From the NCBI GenBank assembly GCA_963965975.1, contig OZ014412.1:11079849-11143848 (forward strand): a DNA stretch of 64,000 nt, read 5' to 3'. The DNA comes from Xestospongia bergquistia. Taxonomy: Eukaryota; Porifera; Demospongiae; Haplosclerida; Petrosiidae. Every line of letters begins with the position of its first letter. Within the stretch, counting starts at the first letter, position 1. A program made the translations under genes and the position numbers. Below are positions 37,815-48,500 of the stretch, in pieces. The notes under the pieces are model-generated. The model worked only from the letters and a program-made list of their open reading frames with translations. It made no database searches and was not told where the DNA came from.

Positions 37815-38138
37815 ATGCTGTTGTATGAGAATAGGGGAAAGAATTCCTATTTCAAAAAGATATCTCAGATTGGTAATTTCAAGAACCTATCACTTTCCAT
37901 TATAAATTGTCACCAAAAATTGATATGTGATTATCTTCAAGGCCGGTTTTTTAGTTACTGGGAAAAGCAAAGTGGTCCAAGTAAGTTCACATATATTACT
38001 TAATTACATACTTCTGATTCATTTATAAATACTTGCATATTTTTGTATAATAATATTTTTGACTTGTTTCTTACAGGTACAAGAAATTCAGTAAATGAAA
38101 ATACCCTTGTTATTGAGATAACTGATATACTAAAATAG
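37815..38138 (+). CDS. Hypothetical two-exon open frame
   Basis: Exon 37815-37980 (donor GTAAGT) can join 38077-38138 (acceptor TTACAG) in frame, giving about 75 residues: start MLLYENRGKNSYFKKISQIG, middle CDYLQGRFFSYWEKQSGPS, end VIEITDILK. No domain is recognised and no upstream exon is visible. It could be the end of a decayed gene or chance. Confidence 0.15.
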
Positions 38139-39458
38139 GTGATTTGTTAACAACAGTTTCTAGGTAAGTAATAATAATTAACAAGAGATATCATTTATTT
38201 TGTTAGAACTAATGGTATTAAAGTGTATAATAATTCTTTGTATCTACATTATGGTTGGGAGAAGATGACTTACCACAATTTGTTAAAATTATCAAAACTT
38301 TAGTTATTTCTGCTTTTATTTTACTTTCTATTGAAGTATATATTACAATAGGTGTGAATGATTATATATTGGGATATTTGATTAATAGGACTAACGTTTA
38401 TGTAGTATGTCTAACATATTTGTTTTCTTTTGAAGTTTATTATGAAAATACATTCATGGGAGATAATTCTTTGTATATATTATGTGTTCTTTTATTGAAA
38501 ATACTCAGTAATAATTCCAATAATAACAAATACTCATTTAAAACTACTTTAGTGTTGTTGATATAACTGATACATGGTAAATTAACAAAAGTATTGTACC
38601 AATGACAATGTATTCCAGTTATAATAACAAAATGTTATTTCAATAAAGTTGTTGCTGGAATAATAGCACATTATATTAACAATTTTTATTAAAATGACAA
38701 ACCAATTTTCATAGTGTAGTATTAGTATCAATCTTAAGATGACAACTCATATCAGCTATATTAACATGACAGTATACTAAAATAAACATGTTTTTCTTTA
38801 GAAACACCTGACTACTCATACAATTAATGCAATAAATATCAAGTCAGGTAGCATTATAGAAGTGTTTGAAAATGCTTCATAATCATAAAGGCAAATGTAC
38901 TATAATTTTAAAAAGTGATCATTACAGTAAAATTGAATTATTATAATAATTATTATTTTAATGCATTCTTTGATTTTTGTATTAACTTTAGATACAATAT
39001 CCTATTATTAGAGATACTAAAGGTCTTTTACTTTTAGTTTTCCAAAACACACTCTATTATATATTATCCAGGCTCAATATATCATATAACTAGTAACATA
39101 TGACAAGATGTACATTGAGTCATGTATATATAGTTTTCACAACCCTAATCCACTGACTTTGCAATTGTAATTAACCTCTGATAAGAATGCAAACCGTGTT
39201 TTAGTCAAAAATTTCCTTGATGACATACAAGATTTTAATGTATTTCACATAAATGAACTGCTATTATATTAATAGTCTCGCGCTCAAATGCCCACACACT
39301 TAATGGGAGAAAGTACTAATGTCTATATAGAAACGTACTTTTACAGTCGTTCCTTGAATTGTTATTGTTTTAACAATAATAATTAATGCTGTTGATGACG
39401 TCCATACGTTCCCGGTATTCAAATTTGTGAATGAACTTCAATACACATCTCTCGGATT
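38139..39458. repeat. Gene C upstream region, shared with genes A and B
   Basis: A 103-codon open frame at 38,255-38,566 is not recognised and not supported. From about 38,740 to 39,458 the sequence matches, inverted, the upstream blocks of genes A and B. Landmarks are ATATCAAGTCAGGTAG near 38,836, CCAGGCTCAATATATC near 39,070 and CTAATCCACTGACTTTGCAA near 39,146. Confidence 0.6.
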
Positions 39459-39513
39459 AATAAGGCAGTGGGCGTTTAGGATGAGACTAATATCTTAAAA
39501 CTATGCGAATGAC
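39459..39513 (+). promoter_or_regulatory. Conserved proximal promoter block of gene C
   Basis: It contains AAGGCAGTGGGCG, GGATGAGACTAATAT and CTATGCGAA, in the same order as upstream of gene B. It lies 20-75 bases before the start codon. Its survival in an inverted paralogue suggests function. Confidence 0.5.
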
Positions 39514-39533
39514 AAACAATATCGCATTATAGT

Positions 39534-42500
39534 ATGATGTTACTCGTGTTATCAGTGGTGTTCTATCTGACGGTTACTGTCAAAGCTCAGAACTGTACAG
39601 CTCTAGCTAATACTGGTAACTGTGACTTTTATACTCAGTGTGTAGAGCCAAGGTTTCAATGTGGTACTAATGGATATTCTCTTGACTATGGTGACAGATA
39701 CTGCCACCGTTTAAAGAATAATCAAAGTTGTTTTACATCTGCTGTAAGTATTTAATGTATGTAATATTCATTAATATCATATAGGGTCAATGTTGGGTTG
39801 ATAATGTGAACAGTTGCCTTATGAAAACCATTTTGAACAGCAATATCTACAACTCAAATGGAACATGCAGTCAATTACAGACATTTTCTTTCAATAATCA
39901 TCAATCCTGTTATACTGACAAGGGATTCTGTACTGATATTCTTTTGAGTGACACTAACTTGAATTGTCTTGCCTTTGAAGTTTTTGACTTCGGTGATTTC
40001 TGGAATAAACAGGCAATTCAACAGGTTTGAAAATAAATAATATATAACATATATCATTGAAGATAACATATCACTATAGGTTCTTAAAACTGCAACTACA
40101 TGTACTAGGCAAGTAATTGATAGTTTTTTGTCTTCTGTTGATGATTGGATATCAAGTACTACACAATTTGTTACACGTCAACTTCTTCAATCCTTGAAAG
40201 ATCTTCTCGGAGGTATATAAATATATTATGTTGTGTTTGTGTGTGTGTGTGGCATTTTTAACATAATTATATTGTGGTTAATTTTTATTAAGGAGGAGTT
40301 TTTGTCTGAGAAACAAATATATCCTTCATTTGAGTGTTGCGATTGATAGGATATTAATATTAATTAAATATGGAGAGTTTATCATAATGATAAATAATAT
40401 TTTCTTAAAAAGGGATATCATTTCCAAATAAACATGCTTGGCATGTCGAAATTAGTTAATTCAACTGCTAAAATGACTTGGCAAACACAGAGATAACACA
40501 ACAGCTATAAAGTAAGTACGAAGTCAAGTTTCATCTGAGAGGTGTGGCTAAAGTAAAGGCTTGGCTGTATCGAATCATATTTATCTATGATCGAGACTCT
40601 ACTAATAACGATACCGATACTGTATTTGCGGGCAATCTATAATTCACTGACTAGACCAGACCTGACTCGAATAGTGGATGCTATATATTTCCAGCTTCTA
40701 TGTAAACTCATTGTTGTTAAACTGATCAATCCTCTAAACCTGAAGTCTTAAAATTCTAGTTTATATTAACGTAAGTTGGTCAATGAATTAGCAGGTTGCC
40801 ATTGTACCTCTGAGATGTACTCTCTGTGTACAATTGAATATATGATACAATTTGGTGGCACCAGCCAACCCAAGAATCATTACTCCATCATAAAGCGTTT
40901 TTTAATAATAATTTGAGCATTAAGCATAACATATGCAATAACATATGCTAATCTATAGTGACGACCCTAGAACCAAGAGCATTCTCAAACTTTGATTTTG
41001 GTTTTATATTGTAGGTGTGTTATTTACTGAAGCTGAGAACGGACATTTCAACTTCGTATAACACGAGTTGATTGAAATAGTAAATAGAAACTCCATACTC
41101 GGCTTCGTACAGCTAGCAGAGTTCTACGCAACCACTACTTCATTAGTAACAGCGATCACAATACCTCAATTAGAAACACAATTATGTTCTTCGTAAAAAT
41201 AATCTTTGTAAGACACCTACTTTTGTAGCTATCACGGTGGAAAAAGAAGGATAAGAAGAAAATAGAACATCATACCATCCCTACATACTGTCTGCCTGAT
41301 TTTAGATTTGTTTAGGATGTTTTAACAATCTTAATATTTAATTAATGTTTTGAAAATTTTCCTTCACTGGTATATATTGTACTTTTATATAAAGTGATTA
41401 TACTATAGTCATCCCAACAATCATCCTCTATTGTGTTTCTTTAAATGAAATATAGTCATCCCTACATTTCCTTCACTTTATAAGACCATTTTTGTGCATA
41501 CAATACATATCAGGTTAAGTATATCTAATATCAGCTTCAACATAACTGACCTTAATAATGACCTTATATTCAAATGTTATGTTCTTCATTATAGAGCCAC
41601 AGATTGACCTCAGCACATACAGTAGTGAGTTCTTCGTTGGATTCTATAAAAATGTATATGGATCTGAAGTACATACATTGTTTGTTCATACTATGAAAAC
41701 AATTCCTGTTACTTTCAATGTCACGTCACTTGATGACAACTTTTCATATATGGGTACAACTAGTTATCACAACCCTCATAAAGTTGCTATACCAGCAAGT
41801 TATAAAGTGTTAGATGATACCTATTCCTATAGGAGAATAGGTCTTAAAGTTTACTCTCTAAAAACAGAGCCAATATCAGTTATTGCATGGAGCTTCCAAA
41901 GTCCAGCAGATTTCATGTCTTATCTAGCTCTTCCATGTCATGAACAGCCAACCACTCAATACACATACTATGTTGTGTCTACATTTGGTGATTTGGATCA
42001 GACAAGTCAGTTCATGATTATTGGTTGTCTTAATAACAGTAATGTGACTATCATTCCTAACAATGACATTACTGTTCCATCAGATCCTCAGGACAGTGCT
42101 GCAGTTAATATAATTGTTTCAGCTGGACATTCCTTCAACTTTGTTCTTCATTCACTTCAGACATTTTTTGTTTTTGCACCATATGTTGATCTTACTGGAA
42201 CCAAAATTACATCTGATAGTCCACTCACAATTATCAGTGGACATGATGCTGCCCAAGTCCCAGCTGGGACTCCTGATCATGACCCTATTGTTACACAACT
42301 GACACCTACAATAACATGGGGGAAAACATTCTTGTTACCACCTCACATGGGTCGAAATAATGGACAAAGTTACAAAGTAATTGCTACTACTAATAAAACA
42401 AATACAGTCAAAACCTGTGGTACAAATTACAGTTCAGAATATATCAAATTTGATGAATTCAACACCAATTGGTTCTACACAACCAACAATGTGTACTGTA

Positions 42501-45500
42501 GTATTATATCTGATCAACCAATCTATATTGCTCAAATTGGTGTTAGCCTAGCATATGCTGGTGGCGACTTTGGTAACCCTTCCCTTAACACAGTGCCACC
42601 AATAGAACAATATGAACACTCAATCCAGTTCTCTGCATTGCTGTCAAATGGTACTAGTTATTACAGTGTGGTTGTACCAAATGATGCTTACTTTAACCAG
42701 AGTTTATTAGTCAACAACGCTCTTACCAATCCATTATGGGTCCCAATATATAGTTCAGATGGTTCCATTTATGGATATGGCTATTCTACATCTTTTAATG
42801 ATACTAATACAGTAGCACATCCTAACCCAAATGGTAAATTATTTATCTCTATCTATGGCTGGAGAACTGATGCAGGGTACAGTTATGTTGGAGGCATGAA
42901 GTTAAATCCTATTAACATTCCAAGAAGCAATGGTAATAAAATGCACTAAAATACTTAACCTCGCTGCGGCTTATCCAGAGCCTCCTCAAGTGACGTAATC
43001 TTACGTGATGCGCAAGATGATTATTGATGACTCAGCATTCTCTTCAATCAATTTTCGAGTCTTCACTGAAAGCTGTGCTTTTTTTCAAAGGTTGTTCAGA
43101 CTTTTAAAGCTTTTTATTCGTTTCACGCTCCTTTTGGCAGTATTTTTAAGAAGTACAGACGTTTTGCCGTTTGTTACCGTGGCTACCAGTGCCTTGTTTG
43201 CGGAGTTAAAGCAGTTTAAAGCCATTTGCCCGGGTAACAGACAGACACACTGGCAGACTACAGTAACCCTCGCTATGCACCCACGCACAGCGAGGTTAAT
43301 TATTTTACAAGCAATGATTATTTTACTTTGTAAATTCAGGCTATAACAGGTCAAAATATTATGCATGTATTTATATGTTTAATATATTGATATATTGGCA
43401 CAAATAACTGTATTAATATTAATTCCTAGCTACTAGTCATCTATCTACTAGAGTTTGATCATATATAAATAGATTTCCTTGTTGCAGCAGTTCAAGTCAA
43501 TGTGAATTATTCATATATGATTGTTGTCATGGAAATAAAAATCAATTTGGACTCTTAGGACAATACTTAACCACATTCTAGGAACCAATGAATTATAAAA
43601 TAATCAATGAAATAACCTTAACTGTGGGCAAAAAATAGAATAATTTTCTAACGTTTTTCCTACAAATTTCTATAGTTTTGCTCCATATATTGTAAAAGTT
43701 TTTCTGTGAGTAGTTTTATAGTTACACATATGCCAATAATTATACTAAATGTAAATGAGCACTATAAATTAAATTAATAAGTTGTTCACATTATGTTGAT
43801 TTTATATAATTTTAATTTTTATGTTTTTGGTAGTCAAATGTTCATCTAGTCAAAATTATTTTTAGTAAAAAAATTTATACATGATAGGATCTGGGTCAGG
43901 ATTACATTCAGAACCCAGCTTTACCATTTACCATTCAGGCCAGAATAAGATCTGGCCTGAATGGTAAATGACTACTATTTAATGGTCAAGATATTTATAT
44001 TGTTACCAGCATTTACTGTACCGCATTTCATACTTATAAACAAGCATGCGTAAGTGGGCAAACAATATTATATTCAACAATGTACATTCTGACCAACTAT
44101 ATACTTCCTACTTTGGGATTGTTTCACTACATCCTTACATTTAATGATTTTTTTAATAATTTTATTTACTTTTACTATTAATGATCAAGAGGGAGAGAGA
44201 GAGGGAGTTCTATAATGTATAAAAAGGTTTTTCTAATTACTGCTGTTAACCTTGATATTTAAGTTTTTGAATTATTTTTGCCCTTAATTCTTTTAGTTGC
44301 TCCACTGAAAGCTCATCACTTTATTAAACCACCTGCTACTACCATACCACTTAGTCCTAGAACTCAAATACCTCTTAATGTTACTGTTGATTCTCAGACC
44401 TCTCATGTTTTTTTCTATGTATAGATAGATTAAAGAGAAGACATTAGCTATAATAAACATTTTTAAAAAAAGAAATTTATATCCAGCCTGGGGTACATCT
44501 AACACAGTGTCTCTGTTATAATAGATTAGTTCTTTTAACTAATTGATGGCCACTTGAGTTGCATACACGCCTACAAAGTACATTAAAGCAATATCAATAT
44601 ATACTGTTATGATTACTAATTGCAATGGAATTGACAGTTTAATAGTTCAACACTAATACTATTGGAAGCAAATGTCTATAATACACTGCATGTTTCATTT
44701 GAGCTATAGATCCAAAATAGCTGAGATTAAGTCCCAAACACGATCCTAAAATTAACATAATATGAACAATTTAATTTAATTCACAGTGCTTTGGTAAGTA
44801 TTAATGTAAATGTAATTATAATAGAACCACTTAAAAAGATGAAAAAATCCTTTTAAAGCAATATTGACTTTTGTATACATTTTATTTGATGCACATACAT
44901 TATTTTATGCAGGTTCTGAATCTGGTTCAGGTATATACTCAGGATTTGGTTTTGGGGCTGGCTTAAATGGTAAATTTAACAGTACCACATTACACACTTA
45001 TAAGCATGTGTACATGACATAGTTGATATTGGTTGCCATTCTGCTTCTTCTTCCTCCCCTATTTTTTCTTCTACTCCAACTGATATACTTGATAAGGCAA
45101 ATTCAAAAGCTCTATATTTTTTACTTACAAGAACGTACAGCAAATCAATGCTACATCTAGCATATACATGTCCACCAACTATTCCTTCCATGATATCCAT
45201 ACTGCTATTCCTGCTTTGGCCTTGTTTGAATGTTTTCATTGCTATCCCTACATTTTATGAACTTAGGCAAACAAGATAGTGTGATGGTATACATAGTAGT
45301 ATCATCTCTATGTAATTTTACTTGTCTATTAATGGCAATATAAAAGGCATTCTACAGACATATGTGATTAAAGTTTTGACTGATAAAATTAAATTATTCA
45401 TATTATATTAATTTTAGGCTCATGTTTGGCACTTAATCTCAACTACTCTGGATGTTGTGTATCATCCCAATCACAAAACTGTAGAAATAATGGATGCTAT

Positions 45501-48500
45501 TGTGATCAAATCTGTCATTTATTTAATGATTGTTGTAATGATGTAACTGATATTGGTTGCCATCCAGATTATTCTTCCTCTCCTATGGTGTCACCTACTC
45601 CAACTGATATGCTTGGTAAGACAAAATCAGAATCCTTTTATTAAAAATCTTTTTTAAACAGTTTTTAATTTGGTGTACTTTTTTATTTTATGTGTATATA
45701 TAATTTTATACATCGTCTGGGTCTGATTCAGGATTACACTTAGAATCCAGATTAGGGTTTAACCTGAATGGTAAATGGTTACTATTTAAAGGTCAAAGTT
45801 TATAGTAAATCTAACTTCATCAAATTTCACACATATAAGAATGCATGCATGTGTAGCAATCAATACTCAATATAACAATGTTCATTCCCCACTGACTATT
45901 CTTCCATGATGTCTATTTTCCCATTTCTACTTTGGATTGTTTGAGATGTTTTCACTGCCATCCCTACATTAATAATTTTTTAGAATTTTTATTTACTTTT
46001 AATACTAATGATTGAATGAGTGAGAGAGAGAGAGAGAAAGAGAGAGAGTAAGTTCTATAATGTATAAAAAGGTTTTCCTAAAAACAAACACTCCAGGGAC
46101 ATTTCTATGTCGATCTAATACAAAAAAGGCAAACAAGATAGTAATGATGGTAGTAGCATCATCTCTATGTAATTGTACTTGTCCTATTAATGACAATATA
46201 ACAACTTGTTCTATAGACACACATAATTAAGATTCTGACTGATCACAGTTGCTTATTTTTAATTACTGCTGTTAAACTCAATATTTTAATCTTTGAATTA
46301 TCTCTGTCCTTAACTCTCTTAGTTGCTCCACTGATTCCTCATCACTTTGAACCACTTGCTACTAATATACCACTTAGTCCTGGAACACAAATACCTCCTA
46401 ATGTCACTATTGATGTTGGACAATATGCTATAGTAGCTAATGTTACAACTGTTCTTATTAGATGTAATATAACACAAGTTAGTGCATGATTAGTTTCTTC
46501 TCTGTAAAGTATTAAATCATTTTATGATTTTATTAGGGTAGTCCTCCTATATATTTGAAATGGTACAAAGATGGCTCACAATTTCTAAGTGGTGATTCAG
46601 ATCCAGGTACTTTGAGATTGGATCTAGTTGTTGTAGAAGATACTGGTATATATGAATGCCATGTCATCAATGCTTATGGTAATGATTCAGTTAACTCTAC
46701 ACTCAGTGTTTATGGTAAGTTACTTGTGGTCAATTCATCATTAAATAGTGTAAGAGGCAACCAGTATATAATATTTTAAACAACAAAATGTATATATATA
46801 TAATAATTAATTAGATATACAAAAACTGCTTATACAGTTTAAAAGAGTTCAGTTCATTAACTTGTTTATATTTAGTTAATGCAGTCATATTAAACAATAC
46901 TGGAACATTTCTTACCAAACATAAAGGACAAAATGTGTCATTCAACTGTACTGCTGATGGTATTCCACAACCTGTTATTGCATGGAGAAAAAATGGACAA
47001 CTCTTATTGAACACAAGCAGAATAACAATTCTATCATCACAGGAGTCCAATGGTTTTCACACAAACTATATTCCTGTTACAAGTGTTATAACAATTAAAG
47101 ATTTGAGAGGAAATGATAATGGTAGCTACTCCTGTGGAGCTCATAATGGAGTTAAAACTGAATCTGTTGTAACGATACTATATATACTCCAAGTAGTTGA
47201 ATGTAAGTGACTTACATAATTTTTATTTGCTAATAGATACAGGTCACTACATATTACTCATTATTCTAATCTTTATATTTTTTCTGTATTATTTCTAGTT
47301 GCTCCACTGATAGCTCGTCACTTTAAACCACCTGCTACTAATATACCACTTAGTTCTGGAACACAAATACCTCCTAACGTTACTATTGATGTTGGACAAG
47401 ATGCTATAGTAGCTAATGTTACAACTGTTCTTATTAGATGTAATATAACACAAGTTAGTGCATGATTAGTTTCTTCTCTGTAAAGTATTAAATCATTTTA
47501 TGATTTTATTAGGGTAGTCCTCCTATATATTTGAAATGGTACAAATATGGCTCACAATTTCTAAGTGGTGATTCAGATCATAATACTTTGAGATTGGATC
47601 TAGTGGTTGTAGAAGATACTGGTATATATGAATGCCGGGTCATCAATGCTTATGGTAATGATTCAGTTAACTCTACACTCAGTGTATATGGTGAGTTAGT
47701 TGTGGTCAATTCATCATTTAATAGTGTAAAAGGCAACCAATTTATAATAGTTTAAGTAACAAAATATGCACATTATAATAATTCATTATTATTCATTACA
47801 ATATTACTAATACAGTTTGAAAGAGTTTAGTTTACTATTTTTTTATCTTTAGTAAATGCAGTCATATTAAACAATACTGGAACATTTGTTATCAAAAACA
47901 AAAGACAAAATGTGTCATTCAACTGTACTGCTGATGGTATTCCACAACCTATTATTGTATGGATAAAAAATGGACAAGTTTTATTGAACACAAGCAGAGT
48001 AACAATTGTATCTTCACCGGAGTCTAATGGTTTTCATACAAACTATATTCCTATTACAAGTGTGATAACAGTCAAAGATTTGAGAGGAAAGGATAATGGT
48101 AGCTACTCCTGTCGAGGTGATAACACAGTTAAAACTGGAGCTGTTTTAATGACAACATATGTACTTCAAGTAGTTGAACGTAAGTGACTTAAGTGATTTT
48201 CATTTCTAATTGTCTATTTTTAGCTTTACCAACAAACTACTGTTTGAATTCTCCTTGTGTTAAATATGGTAAATGTCATAGTTTGAGTAATGGATATGTG
48301 TGTAATTGTTATAGTGGATATACTGGTATTAATTGTGAACAAGGTAATTTTACATGAAGTAATGCATACTGTGTTAACTTTTCTTTAAAATTATAGTTGT
48401 GATAATCTACATTTTACCAGAAATTACACAACCACCTAGAAATACTTCAGGGAATCTCTATTCCACTGTTAATCTTACTTGTAGAGCTACTGGTAATCCT

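Larger units (their letters stand above)
43888..45100 (+). pseudogene. Broken linker and somatomedin-B exons in a gene C intron
   Basis: 43888-43963 is a Gly/Ser-type exon (GSGSGLHSEPSF) whose length (76 nt) shifts the phase. From 44297 a copy of the linker exon (VAPLKAHHF, KPPATT, IPLSPR) diverges after NVTVD and meets a TAG. 45,020-45,090 is the back half of a somatomedin-B exon (DIGCHSASSSSP). None can be spliced without breaking the frame. The sound exons 44913-44969 and 45418-45615 lie among and after them. The pieces show repeated duplication and loss of small modules. Confidence 0.5.

Noticed and set aside
38255..38566. 103-codon hydrophobic open frame as a membrane-protein gene
   Set aside because: AT-rich codons produce Ile/Leu/Tyr-rich frames easily. 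No recognised motif, no convincing splice context, no copy in the homologous upstream blocks.
44297..44425. Linker exon as a used exon of gene C
   Set aside because: After the conserved start it diverges and reaches TAG, which would end the protein before the Ig region. Skipping it to 44913 or 46323 keeps the frame.
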